Part shown: piece after piece, positions 1-7,886 of the stretch | How positions within the stretch are numbered: position 1 is the stretch's first letter | Layout: the number at the start of each line of letters is the position of its first letter | NCBI GenBank assembly: GCA_944363995.1 | Contig: CALVVV010000036.1 | Span: 1-12,364 of the forward strand | From: an uncultured Bacilli bacterium | GTDB taxonomy: Bacteria; Bacillota_I; Bacilli_A; RF39; UBA660 | Length of the DNA: 12,364 nt | Reading direction: 5' to 3' | The notes under the pieces: model-generated | Told to the model about the DNA's origin: nothing | Database searches by the model: none | The model's input: only the letters and a program-made list of their open reading frames with translations | Translations under genes and position numbers: made by a program

Positions 1-56
1 ACATTAACTGGTTTTACTACTACTAATAAATGATTATCTTCATATAGTATCTTCAT
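1..56 (-). CDS. RluA-family RNA pseudouridine synthase, N-terminal fragment (cut by window edge)
   Basis: Reading the minus strand from an ATG at 56 gives MKILYEDNHLLVVVKPVN, which runs off the left edge. A start followed by YED-x-HLLVV-x-KP is the hallmark opening of RluA/RluC/RluD-type pseudouridine synthases, which convert uridine to pseudouridine in rRNA or tRNA; the catalytic Asp motif would lie outside the window. The start overlaps the last 17 nt of the methyltransferase gene, so the two are probably translated from one mRNA. A GGAAGATGGG stretch just upstream can act as a ribosome-binding site. An in-frame ATG at 71 would add five residues, but homologues I recall start at the MKILYED methionine. 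The family call is fairly firm; the exact RNA target cannot be told. Confidence 0.8.
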   Translation of the reverse strand, partial: MKILYEDNHLLVVVKPVN

Positions 57-912
57 TTTCCCATCTTCCATATATACCACAAGGTAAAACTAAATTGTTA
101 TCTTTAATCGGTAGACCAATTTCACCAGCGGTAACTTTACCTTTATATTTACTTTCTAAAGTAGTTTTTAAAATATTATATAATACCGTACTTGATATAC
201 CAGTTGTATAAGCATTAATTAAGAAAAACAATGGTTCATCACTTAATATTTTTAAACATTCATTAATTAAATTATATAAATTATCTTCAAACTTCCACAT
301 TTCACCATTAGGTCCTCTACCATAACTAGGGGGATCCATAATAATTACATCATATTTATTGCCTCTTCTAAATTCTCTTTGCACAAATTTTAAACAATCA
401 TCGACAATAAATCTTATTTTATTATTTTCTAAGCCACATAACTTCATATTTTCTTTAGCCCATTCGACCATACCTTTAGCTGCATCAACATGAACAACAT
501 CAGCTCCTGCATAACTTGCTGCCATCGTCGCCCCACCAGTATAAGCAAATAAATTTAAAACTTTAATTTTTCTTTTACTATTTTTTATTTTATTAATTGA
601 AAAATCCCAATTAGCTGCTTGTTCAGGAAATAAACCAGTATGTTTAAAATTAGTCGGACTTACTTTAAATCTTAAATCCTTATATTTAATTATCCAATAA
701 TCAGGTAATTGTTTTTTATATTCCCAGTAACCGCCACCTTTATTAGAACGATGATAAAAAGCATCTATATTATTCCATAAATTACTATTTTTAATAGGCC
801 ACATAACCTGAGGATCAGGCCTTCTTAAAATAACATTACCCCATCTTTCTAGCTTTTCACCATTACCAGCACTTAAACATTCATAATCAAGCCATTCATT
901 ACTTAATAACAT
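40..912 (-). CDS. Class I SAM-dependent RNA methyltransferase (COG1092, RlmI/RlmK-like)
   Basis: A predicted cytoplasmic SAM-dependent methyltransferase of 290 aa. With the start at 912, the N-terminal part (about residues 5-40) holds the GNGEKLERWG and RRPDPQ stretches typical of this family. The Rossmann-like domain follows: motif I VLNLFAYTGGAT (118-129), an acidic ribose-binding residue D143, and the motif IV signature DPPSYGRG (193-200). A DPP motif followed by Ser/Thr/Phe is what COG1092 rRNA methylases (RlmI, RlmK) carry, but the PUA domain of RlmI is missing, so the target base is unknown. The frame is open to a GTG at 972, which would overlap the upstream gene by 26 nt. I chose the ATG at 912 because family similarity begins there and GGTGG precedes it, although that site is weak. 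The pseudouridine synthase overlapping its 3' end supports a role in RNA modification. Confidence 0.8.
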   Translation of the reverse strand: MLLSNEWLDYECLSAGNGEKLERWGNVILRRPDPQVMWPIKNSNLWNNIDAFYHRSNKGGGYWEYKKQLPDYWIIKYKDLRFKVSPTNFKHTGLFPEQAANWDFSINKIKNSKRKIKVLNLFAYTGGATMAASYAGADVVHVDAAKGMVEWAKENMKLCGLENNKIRFIVDDCLKFVQREFRRGNKYDVIIMDPPSYGRGPNGEMWKFEDNLYNLINECLKILSDEPLFFLINAYTTGISSTVLYNILKTTLESKYKGKVTAGEIGLPIKDNNLVLPCGIYGRWENEDTI

Positions 913-946
913 AAAACCACCATTAATAATTATATCATAAATATTA

Positions 947-1360
947 TTAAAAAATCCAAGTTCGATAATCACTTAATTTAAAATCATTATTAGAATTCAT
1001 TTTAATATTAAAATTTTTAATATATTTTTCAATTTCTTCTTTTGAAACATATGTTTCTTCATTTACAATATTATTAGAAAAACTAACATCTTTAATACCA
1101 CTTATAAAAGGCATTCTATCAAATATATAGAGGACATCAGCCATATAAGCAATATTATCATCATATTGTCGTGCTTTTTTTAATGTATAATTTTCTTCAA
1201 TTTTTTGAATTAATATAGAACAATCTCCACTATCCCAATAATCATTTTTATAGTCTTTAAGTCGTAACATTGGAATTTTATTTTCTGATTGCTTATATTC
1301 TAATTCAATTATGACATAATAATTTATGTTATTTATTTTTATTTTTTTTAATATTTTCAT
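947..1360 (-). CDS. Hypothetical protein, 137 aa
   Basis: I do not recognise this protein. It is 137 aa, soluble by appearance, with no signal peptide or membrane segment. The first third is basic and beta-like (KKIKINNINYYVIIELEY), the middle has a YMADVLYIFDRMPFI segment, and the C-terminal part is polar with an EEIEKYIKNFNIK helix. The start is well supported: an AAAGGTG ribosome-binding site lies about 4 nt upstream of the ATG, and a near-consensus promoter lies at 1415-1443. It is the first gene of the minus-strand unit that continues into the methyltransferase 34 nt downstream and then the pseudouridine synthase. It may be a co-transcribed partner of the RNA-modification enzymes or simply an unrelated passenger; the sequence does not decide. 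Confidence 0.7.
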   Translation of the reverse strand: MKILKKIKINNINYYVIIELEYKQSENKIPMLRLKDYKNDYWDSGDCSILIQKIEENYTLKKARQYDDNIAYMADVLYIFDRMPFISGIKDVSFSNNIVNEETYVSKEEIEKYIKNFNIKMNSNNDFKLSDYRTWIF

Positions 1361-1414
1361 TTTATCACCTTTTCTATATCTATATTTTTAACAAATTAAT
1401 TCATTCACTTAATT

Positions 1415-1443
1415 ATTCTATCTAAAAAAAATTTAAAAGTCAA
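1415..1443 (-). promoter_or_regulatory. Sigma-A-type promoter for the 1360-to-1 operon
   Basis: On the minus strand TTGACT (1443-1438) is followed by a 17-nt A/T-only spacer apart from one G and then TAGAAT (1420-1415). The -35 box matches the consensus at five of six positions and the -10 box at five of six. It would give a leader of roughly 50 nt before the ATG at 1360. The divergent promoter for the DUF2207 gene lies about 60 bp away. Confidence 0.65.
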
Positions 1444-1499
1444 TTTAGTATTTATGAGTATAAAATATTTTATAATATCAAAAAAATTATATTTTTTAT

Positions 1500-1527
1500 T
1501 TGTAATAATGATTTTATAATGTATAAT
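1500..1527 (+). promoter_or_regulatory. Promoter for the DUF2207 gene
   Basis: TTGTAA (1500-1505), a 16-nt spacer and a perfect TATAAT (1522-1527) stand 22 nt before the ATG at 1550. A GGGAG ribosome-binding site (1542-1546) sits 3 nt before the start, which is closer than usual. The surrounding 1361-1549 gap is about 80-90% A+T, so other TATAAT-like matches occur by chance; this one has the best position. Confidence 0.5.
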
Positions 1528-1549
1528 ATAGTTAGAAAGTTGGGAGAAT

Positions 1550-3685
1550 ATGAAAAAGAACTCAGGAGTATTTTTTTTAATTTTACTTATATTAATTTAC
1601 GCTTTACCATTAATTATTGATTATGTAGCAACCAGTTTAGAAGAAAGTACAGGTCCAAACGACTATGCTAGAATAATAGATGTCGATTATAAAGCTGTTG
1701 TACTAGATGAACAAGGATATGGTGGTGATATATTAGTTACCGAAAAATTAACTTATGATATCCACGCTGCTTCAATTAATAATCCATTTTGGGAACTATG
1801 GCGTGATTTACCAGAAGATTATGTCGATGGATTAAAAATTGATTATGATGTTATATCAGTAAAACAAATCAATTCCGATGGTTCAGAAATAGTATATAAA
1901 GAAAGTCCAAAATTATATTGGGATGATAGTGATTATACTAGTTCTATATATGGACCATTTAAATGGTATCATAGTGAAGGACCATATAATGAAGATTTAG
2001 CCGATTACGAAGCCGTTTTTTTCTATGTTAATGGTCTATATCGTGAAGAAATAACCTTTGAATTACAATATATTATGCATAATGCTTCTTTAAAATATAG
2101 CGATGTTTCAGAGTTATATATATCAATGTATTCCGAAGATACTATTAAATATTTAGAATCTTTTAATGGGCAAATTTTAATACCCAATAAAGATATGCCA
2201 AAAGAAAATAATTATTTAGCCCATACCTATGGTACTAATTCTCATACTTTTGAATTTACTGAATCAGATGATATTAATCCCGGATATCATACCTTTATTT
2301 TTAATTTAGATAGTTCTGATTTAAAATTCAAACCATATAATAAATATTTAGAATTTTCTTTATTATCATTTAATGAAGATAAACATATATTTACTGATTA
2401 CGCCCCAAATAATATTTATTCAGACGAAGTTTATTTAGAAGAAGCAAAACAAGCAATAGAAAAATATGATAACTTACCAAAAGAATATAAAAATAAAAAA
2501 ATAATCTTTTTAACAATAACTTCATTAATTTCAATATTCGTTTTATATTCAACAATCAACAAAGATAAAAAAATTAAAAAGAAATATAACTTTTATAAAC
2601 CACAAATGGAAATGCAATATTTTAGAGATATTCCAAGTGATTTAGATCCTTATTTTGCAGCCACTTTAGCATTTTGTAAAAAAAATAAAAAAGTTGATGT
2701 CGGCGATAGTTACTCTGCAATTATGTTAAATTTAATAAGAAAAGGTTATATTGAATTAACTAAAATATTAGACTATAAAAATTGGACTCCTGATAATATT
2801 AATATCAATATATTATATGTTCCAACTTTAATCAATAATCAATACACAATAAATCCGCAAAATCCTTATCAAAATATAAAAGTAGATCAAATGATTATTG
2901 AAGAAAAATATAATAAAAATGGTAAAAAATTAGAAGACCTTTCAGAAAATGAAAAAAATTATTTCAATTTGATTGTTAAATACGCTTATAATAATACTGT
3001 AACAATGAAAAATTTCCAAGAAAATGTAGCCAAAAATTATGATAGTACCAATAGTTTTGTAAGAACAGTTGATTTATCTATCGTTAATATTGGTATTGAT
3101 AAAAAATATTTCCAAACTGCTCAATATAAATATGTAAAAGATAAATATAACTCTACTGGTACAATGTATATAATAGTTGCCTTAATTATACTAATTATTG
3201 GTAATTTAATCATTTATAATACAAGATTTGACCTTGCATTTGGTTCTTTATTTATCTTAGGATTAGTTTTAATTATAAGTGCTGTTATCTTAAAAAGAAA
3301 TTCTAATAATTATGTTTTACTAACACAATTAGGTTCAGATGAACAAATCAAATGGTATGCCTTATATAATTTCTTAAACAGTAATACTTTAATGAAAGAA
3401 AAAACAGTAATTGAATTACCGCTTTGGGAAAAATATTTAGTTTATGCAACTGCTTTTGGTATTTCCGAAAAAGTAATTAAAGCACTAGAAATTAATTGTC
3501 CTGATATGGCCAATAGTCCTATCTTAAGTAATAGATATTATTGTTCTACTAACTTTAGACATAATGGTCATTCCTTTAGAAGTGCTACAAATACAGCAAG
3601 ATCTATATCTCATAGTAGTAGATTTGGCAGTTCATTTTATGGTGGTGGCGGCCGTGGCGGCGGAGGCGGTGGCGGTGGTCACTAA
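1550..3685 (+). CDS. DUF2207 domain-containing membrane protein with poly-Gly C-terminus
   Basis: A 711-aa membrane protein of the DUF2207 family, whose function is not established. Residues 6-25 form a signal-anchor or signal peptide. Residues 40-310 form an extracytoplasmic beta-rich domain with aromatic/acidic motifs (WELWRDLPEDY, YGPFKWYHSEGPY) typical of the family N-terminus. A membrane segment lies at about 317-335, then a cytoplasmic part containing a helical FAATLAFCKKNKKVDVGDSYSAIM region (365-392). Two further membrane segments lie at about 539-556 and 562-581. Near the end is the family signature W-x-KYL-x-YA-x-AFGIS (626-639). The last 15 residues are almost only glycine with one Arg and a final His, as in many DUF2207 proteins. 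The gene has its own promoter, is monocistronic and ends in a hairpin that overlaps its stop codon. The glycine codons are mostly GGC/GGT, creating a sharp G+C peak in an A+T-rich gene. Confidence 0.88.
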   Translation: MKKNSGVFFLILLILIYALPLIIDYVATSLEESTGPNDYARIIDVDYKAVVLDEQGYGGDILVTEKLTYDIHAASINNPFWELWRDLPEDYVDGLKIDYDVISVKQINSDGSEIVYKESPKLYWDDSDYTSSIYGPFKWYHSEGPYNEDLADYEAVFFYVNGLYREEITFELQYIMHNASLKYSDVSELYISMYSEDTIKYLESFNGQILIPNKDMPKENNYLAHTYGTNSHTFEFTESDDINPGYHTFIFNLDSSDLKFKPYNKYLEFSLLSFNEDKHIFTDYAPNNIYSDEVYLEEAKQAIEKYDNLPKEYKNKKIIFLTITSLISIFVLYSTINKDKKIKKKYNFYKPQMEMQYFRDIPSDLDPYFAATLAFCKKNKKVDVGDSYSAIMLNLIRKGYIELTKILDYKNWTPDNININILYVPTLINNQYTINPQNPYQNIKVDQMIIEEKYNKNGKKLEDLSENEKNYFNLIVKYAYNNTVTMKNFQENVAKNYDSTNSFVRTVDLSIVNIGIDKKYFQTAQYKYVKDKYNSTGTMYIIVALIILIIGNLIIYNTRFDLAFGSLFILGLVLIISAVILKRNSNNYVLLTQLGSDEQIKWYALYNFLNSNTLMKEKTVIELPLWEKYLVYATAFGISEKVIKALEINCPDMANSPILSNRYYCSTNFRHNGHSFRSATNTARSISHSSRFGSSFYGGGGRGGGGGGGGH

Positions 3686-3714
3686 AAAAAGAATATTTAG
3701 TTATTCTTTTTTTT
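3684..3714. terminator. Bidirectional intrinsic terminator shared by convergent genes
   Basis: A perfect 12-bp stem (3684-3695 with 3702-3713, loop 3696-3701) has an A-run on one arm and a T-run on the other, so it reads as a terminator on both strands. It overlaps the stop codon of the DUF2207 gene and, on the other strand, the stop codon of the homospermidine-synthase-like gene (3699-3697, in the loop). It is almost all A-U, which makes it weaker than a classic G+C-rich terminator. Confidence 0.65.
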
Positions 3715-5106
3715 GACATAAAAATCATTAGATTGCAAATTAGTAATATCAATATTTAATGATTTTTCTAATTTATTTTTATCAATAGTTTTATAAATTG
3801 TTTTAGATATATATTTTTCGGCTTTTTTAACTATATCTTTATAATCTTTTATATCATCAGGAAAATATATGCCACCATTTTCTTTATTTTTTATCATCCA
3901 ACATAAAGCAGATAAAGCCGACATTGCTACTGGTGTAATAGTAGGCGTTTGAAAATAAGAATTTTTTTTACGATATAAATAAGATAATTCAATTCGATTA
4001 CCTACCCAAACAGGATCAAACTTATCACCAATTATTAATACTCCTACATATTCTGTTCCATCTTTAATTTTATCTTCATAAACTATTTCCCATTTATTAG
4101 GATACATATGACCTCTTACAATATTTTCATTTTCTAAATTTGTTTTAGAATTAATTAGATATTGATTGGCTAAAAAACAAGGAGCATAAATAAACATAAC
4201 AGATGGGCGATAAATATCTTTAATTTCTAAACTATTAGCAATCGTTATTGTCTCTTCGTGAGGAACTAAATAACCTTCAAAATATCCATTACTATAATAT
4301 GTTTTACATTTCATATCAACCGCTAGTTTTTTATATTCAACAAATCCTTTATCATAATCTAATAAATTACATTCATCTTTATTAATATTTTTTTCATAAG
4401 TTCCAATATTTTGTGTAGCTTCACTTAATAATTCGAAGAAAAATGAATCTACACACCAAGTACTAACAAGTTTATCATTTTTAAAATCTTCTTTAATATT
4501 TTGTAAATCAATATCATTAATATGAATCATTTTAACATTCAATTCATAGGCTAATAAATTAAATTTATTATCTTTTATCAATTGTTTATAATATTTATTA
4601 TGTTTAAATTGTTTATTAATGATATATTCTAATCCTAATTTAACAAAATGAGATACTAAACCGGGATTATTTCCGTGTTGTAAGACAATAGGATATTTCG
4701 GATGACATTCTTTTTTCAATTTATTTTTTTTAATATTTTCTTCAAATATACTATACCAATTATCTGGCCAATCGGCTTCACCTGTATTAAGATACATTAT
4801 ATTATTATCAACACACCATTTACATATATCTTTTGTTCCTACTGTATCAGCAAAATCAATTAATATATCACCATCAGTTAAAAATTTACCAAATATTTCT
4901 TGATAATTATCTTTAGTTACTTCATAGACATAAAAATTAGTTGTTATACCACCTAAATTTATATAAGGAACATATTCATCTTTATTAGCAGTTATAACAT
5001 AATAATTATTATTTTTAAATTGTATTTCTTCTCTTACTTTTTCATAAAAACTTTTACCAACTGCTCCAAACCCAAATTGAACAATTTTACCAGAAAATTT
5101 TAACAT
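3697..5106 (-). CDS. Homospermidine synthase-like protein (saccharopine dehydrogenase superfamily)
   Basis: A 469-aa oxidoreductase related to bacterial homospermidine synthase, which makes sym-homospermidine from putrescine in an NAD-dependent reaction. The N-terminal Rossmann fold shows GFGAVG at 12-17. Family landmarks follow: YLNTGEADW (105-113), the strongly diagnostic HGNNPGLVSHFVK (144-156), TWCVDSFFFE (216-225; W217 fits the cation-pi Trp of the characterised Blastochloris enzyme) and VPHEETITIA (281-290; H283 and E285 fit the H-x-E motif). Two acidic active-site positions look changed: the family xxEPW motif reads GEADW, and an IHxAERD-like motif reads IHINDID. The true substrate may therefore differ from putrescine. 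It is the last gene of a three-gene unit, 1 nt after the preceding stop, with no clear ribosome-binding site, so translation is probably coupled. The family is clear; the exact reaction is inferred. Confidence 0.75.
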   Translation of the reverse strand: MLKFSGKIVQFGFGAVGKSFYEKVREEIQFKNNNYYVITANKDEYVPYINLGGITTNFYVYEVTKDNYQEIFGKFLTDGDILIDFADTVGTKDICKWCVDNNIMYLNTGEADWPDNWYSIFEENIKKNKLKKECHPKYPIVLQHGNNPGLVSHFVKLGLEYIINKQFKHNKYYKQLIKDNKFNLLAYELNVKMIHINDIDLQNIKEDFKNDKLVSTWCVDSFFFELLSEATQNIGTYEKNINKDECNLLDYDKGFVEYKKLAVDMKCKTYYSNGYFEGYLVPHEETITIANSLEIKDIYRPSVMFIYAPCFLANQYLINSKTNLENENIVRGHMYPNKWEIVYEDKIKDGTEYVGVLIIGDKFDPVWVGNRIELSYLYRKKNSYFQTPTITPVAMSALSALCWMIKNKENGGIYFPDDIKDYKDIVKKAEKYISKTIYKTIDKNKLEKSLNIDITNLQSNDFYVKKKNN

Positions 5107-5107
5107 T

Positions 5108-5740
5108 TTAATTAATATATTTTATTTTTTTTATTTTAATTTCTTTAATTGGTTCGAAACCATTGGTAAAAAGTATTTTTATGTTTTCTTTTTGATAATC
5201 ATACAATATTTTGTTTAAATCTTTATTTATTTTATTTGCTCTAACTAATATTTTATCAATACCATTATTTAAGAAATATTTTGAAGAAGGTAAATCTTGA
5301 TAATAAACATCCCAACTATTATCAAATATACCACAATCAGTTTTATATCTATTTAATCTATTTTCATCTAAAAGAAAAACTGGTAAAGCATCATCTTTTA
5401 TTTCTTTTAATTCAAAAGCCCCCCATACTAATAATGGTTCGATTACTTTATTGTTAGTTGTAGACATAGCTTTATTTGAACTTGTTCCATTAAATATAGG
5501 AATTGGATAATAACCTATTTTATTTAGTGCAATTCCTTCTTTAATACTATCAACACCGTTTATATCAATTATAATAGCCGTATTAGGTAACACCTCTTTT
5601 AAATAATTAATATGAGGTATTTTATAATCGATAAATTCATTAACATTAGAATCAAGATAAATAAAAGGAACTGGTCTTACCCAACTTGACCATTTTATAT
5701 TGTATGGCGCCCATTTTAAATATATTTCTTTATTTGTCAT
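5108..5740 (-). CDS. Conserved-looking hypothetical protein between two polyamine-type enzymes
   Basis: I cannot assign a function to this 210-aa soluble protein. It opens with WAPYNIKWSSWVRPVPF, a Trp/Pro-rich stretch that looks like a conserved motif. An alternating hydrophobic region follows, TAIIIDINGVDSIKEGIAL (54-72), then IGYYPIPIFNGTS (75-87) and ALPVFLLDENR (118-128). Near the C-terminus is FDNSWDVYYQDLPSSKYFLNNGIDKILV. The strands and helices suggest an alpha/beta fold, and the DLPSSKYFL loop looks like a binding site. Its ATG overlaps the TGA of the ATP-grasp gene (ATGA), with GAAAGGA inside that gene as ribosome-binding site, and its stop lies 1 nt before the homospermidine-synthase-like gene. 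Such tight coupling implies it works in the same pathway as a third enzyme, a carrier or a subunit; this is inference. Confidence 0.75.
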   Translation of the reverse strand: MTNKEIYLKWAPYNIKWSSWVRPVPFIYLDSNVNEFIDYKIPHINYLKEVLPNTAIIIDINGVDSIKEGIALNKIGYYPIPIFNGTSSNKAMSTTNNKVIEPLLVWGAFELKEIKDDALPVFLLDENRLNRYKTDCGIFDNSWDVYYQDLPSSKYFLNNGIDKILVRANKINKDLNKILYDYQKENIKILFTNGFEPIKEIKIKKIKYIN

Positions 5741-6939
5741 TTTTTATTCCTTTCTATTACTACTGGAATATCAGCAGCATAAGAATCTATTCGTGGTAGT
5801 TCACTTATTCTAGCATAAAATCCCGCTTGTTTACCATCTACTGTATAAGAACCTAAACATATATGATATTCTTTATTATCTATTTTTATTGGTTTACTAG
5901 TAAATTTTTTTTGGGCAACATAATTTTTAGGATGTTTTTTAACATCTTTTATTATCTTCAAATATTCTTCTTTTGAACAAGCCTCTTTAATTGATATATT
6001 TTCACCTACTCGGCCACAAGCAGGTTTATAAATATATCCTTCTTTAAAATCTTTAACTTCTTTTGTATCTGGTAACAATTTTTTCCAAGTTGTCATTTCA
6101 ATATCATTTTGTTCTAAAATATTCCAAATAAGGGGAAATCTTTTTGTTTGGGCAAATATCGCAATCGGATGATTACAAGATGGTGTTATAGTATCAAAAT
6201 AACCACTCCATTTTTTAGGTTTAATGTCTTTTAACCATTCTAAAGGCGTAAACCTAAATATACAATCTACTTTACCTTCATAATTATTTAAAATACTTAT
6301 TGCTTGTTTATCTTTAAAAATTAAATGATCTGCGGCTCCATAAATAGAATTATAACCTAAACTTTTCATCTTATCGCCTATATACTGCATTACTTGTCGA
6401 TCATCACTATAAGAAGTACAATGAACAAACATTATTGTACCATTTTTTTTAATTTTGTTACTTATCGCTTTAGATAATATTTCTCCAAAATCAATACTAT
6501 AATAATCTTTATTTAAAGTTTTAATAGCTAATTTGGGAAGTAATGATGCTTCAGCAAAACCACCTGGAACATCACTATTTACTTCACTTATTTGCCAACT
6601 ATTATCTATAGTTGGATGGAAATCATAACGCATTAAACGAATATGTTTGTTTTTATCATAATTTTGCATTTTTTTAATTTCTTTAACTAATTTATTAGGT
6701 AAACATAATTTTTTTATATATTTCAAATTATTATTTAAAAATTCTTCTGCTTTAACCGTTTCTAAATCTAACTTTTCGGTTAAATAAACTAATTCTTTAT
6801 ATTCATCTTCCTTTAATACTAAAACATATTTAGCTAAAGTATTATTATCGACAAACTTTGGATCCCATTTATAACAATCAAATATTGCATCAACTCGATA
6901 ATTGTTATATTTTTCTTCTGGTATAGGTACTAACTTCAT
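5737..6939 (-). CDS. Glutathionylspermidine synthetase-like ATP-grasp ligase (YgiC/YjfC type)
   Basis: A 400-aa protein of the glutathionylspermidine synthase family (GSP_synth, ATP-grasp fold), joining a carboxylate to an amine with ATP. Visible landmarks are RLMRYDFHPT and SEVNSDVPGGFAEAS (101-132, the metal/substrate region with R104, D106, E119, N121, D123), VHCTSYSDDRQVMQYI (172-187), a FAQTKRFPLIW helix (262-272), the nucleotide-binding YIYKPACGRVGENIS (302-316), VAQKKF (341-346) and GSYTVDGKQAGFYARIS (363-379). It lacks the N-terminal CHAP amidase domain of E. coli GspSA and matches the length of E. coli YgiC and YjfC (about 390 aa), whose substrates are not settled. AAGGAG (6953-6948) precedes the start. 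It is first in a three-gene unit with a homospermidine-synthase-like enzyme, so a polyamine or similar amine is the likely substrate. Confidence 0.8.
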   Translation of the reverse strand: MKLVPIPEEKYNNYRVDAIFDCYKWDPKFVDNNTLAKYVLVLKEDEYKELVYLTEKLDLETVKAEEFLNNNLKYIKKLCLPNKLVKEIKKMQNYDKNKHIRLMRYDFHPTIDNSWQISEVNSDVPGGFAEASLLPKLAIKTLNKDYYSIDFGEILSKAISNKIKKNGTIMFVHCTSYSDDRQVMQYIGDKMKSLGYNSIYGAADHLIFKDKQAISILNNYEGKVDCIFRFTPLEWLKDIKPKKWSGYFDTITPSCNHPIAIFAQTKRFPLIWNILEQNDIEMTTWKKLLPDTKEVKDFKEGYIYKPACGRVGENISIKEACSKEEYLKIIKDVKKHPKNYVAQKKFTSKPIKIDNKEYHICLGSYTVDGKQAGFYARISELPRIDSYAADIPVVIERNKK

Positions 6940-6959
6940 TTTTATTCTCCTTTTAAATT

Positions 6960-6968
6960 ATTATACCA
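6960..6968 (-). promoter_or_regulatory. Possible extended -10 promoter for the polyamine-type operon
   Basis: On the minus strand TGGTATAAT (6968-6960) is a textbook extended -10 element, just after the lactate dehydrogenase terminator. No good -35 box sits 17-18 nt upstream, and the start of transcription would fall almost at the AAGGAG ribosome-binding site, giving a very short leader. The operon may therefore instead depend on read-through from the ldh unit. Confidence 0.35.
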
Positions 6969-6970
6969 TT

Positions 6971-7003
6971 AAAAAAAAGCATTTTATAGTTTTAAAATTG
7001 CTT
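6971..7003 (-). terminator. Intrinsic terminator of the ldh transcript
   Basis: On the minus strand a stem of about 10 bp with one bulged base (7003-6993 pairing with 6986-6977, 6-nt loop) runs into eight consecutive T. It overlaps the final codons and stop codon of ldh. The stem contains one G-C and one C-G pair near its base, so it may be partly leaky, which would let some transcripts continue into the ATP-grasp operon 31 nt beyond. Confidence 0.55.
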
Positions 7004-7886
7004 CTTTAATAAATTTAATTGAATTTTGTAATTTATTTTTTTCTTCTTCGGTTAAATTGATGTTTATTCTATCTTTAACACCTCTTTTGTTAATGATAAC
7101 TGGTAAACCAATAAAAATATTATTATCTTTATCATAAGTTGATACTGTTATAATACTATTTTCATTATTTAATATAGCGTTAGTTATTCTAACTAAACAC
7201 ATACCTATGCCATAATATGTAGCACCTTTTCTATCAATAATTTCATAAGCTGCATTTTTAACATCTAAATATATTTCATTTAATTCATTTTTGTTTAAAT
7301 AATCCTTAATATTTTGTAATCCTATATTAGCATTACTCCAAGGAACAAATTCTGAATCACCATGTTCACCGATAACATAAGCATGGACATTTTTAGGGTT
7401 TATTTTTAATTTATTTGCAATCATATATCTTAACCTAGCTGTGTCTAAACTAGTACCTGTTCCAATTATTTTATTAGTAGATAAATTAGAATATTTCCAA
7501 GTTAAATAAGTCATTACATCCAAAGGATTAGTTGCTATTAGAAAAATACCATCAAAACCGCTATCCATAACTTTAGTAACAATATCTTTAAATATTTTAC
7601 TATTTTTATGAATTAAATCCATTCTTGTTTCGCCTTTTTCTTGGTTAGCTCCAGCGGCAATAACTACCATAGTAGCATCTTTACAATCTTTATAACTACC
7701 TGCTTTAATATCAATTTTGTTAGGTGCGAAAGATAGACAATGATTTAAATCCATCACTTCGCCTATTACTCTTTCTTTATTTAAATCAATTAAAACTAAT
7801 TCGTTAACATTAGTATTTTGATTCAATAAAGCATAGGCATAACTCATTCCAACATTCCCACAGCCAATTAAGACAATTTTATTCAT
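6984..7886 (-). CDS. ldh: L-lactate dehydrogenase, probably fructose-1,6-bisphosphate activated
   Basis: Cytoplasmic NAD-dependent enzyme reducing pyruvate to L-lactate to regenerate NAD+ in fermentation. Its 300 aa are slightly shorter than the usual 310-320. The nucleotide loop is GCGNVG (8-13), with D34 at the end of strand beta-2, as expected for NAD rather than NADP. Q82 stands where lactate dehydrogenases have Gln102 and malate dehydrogenases Arg. The catalytic set is present: R88 (Arg109), D148 (Asp168), R151 (Arg171) and H175 (His195) in GEHGDS. R153 and H168 match the Arg173/His188 pair that binds fructose-1,6-bisphosphate in allosteric bacterial enzymes. The ATG overlaps the stop of the 64-aa gene by one base (TAATG), with AAAGGA upstream, so it belongs to the same transcript. 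Assignment is firm; allosteric control is inferred from two residues. Confidence 0.95.
   Translation of the reverse strand: MNKIVLIGCGNVGMSYAYALLNQNTNVNELVLIDLNKERVIGEVMDLNHCLSFAPNKIDIKAGSYKDCKDATMVVIAAGANQEKGETRMDLIHKNSKIFKDIVTKVMDSGFDGIFLIATNPLDVMTYLTWKYSNLSTNKIIGTGTSLDTARLRYMIANKLKINPKNVHAYVIGEHGDSEFVPWSNANIGLQNIKDYLNKNELNEIYLDVKNAAYEIIDRKGATYYGIGMCLVRITNAILNNENSIITVSTYDKDNNIFIGLPVIINKRGVKDRININLTEEEKNKLQNSIKFIKEAILKL

Noticed and set aside
913..972. Longer GTG start for the methyltransferase
   Set aside because: It would overlap the upstream gene by 26 nt, has no ribosome-binding site, and adds residues that do not look like the family N-terminus.
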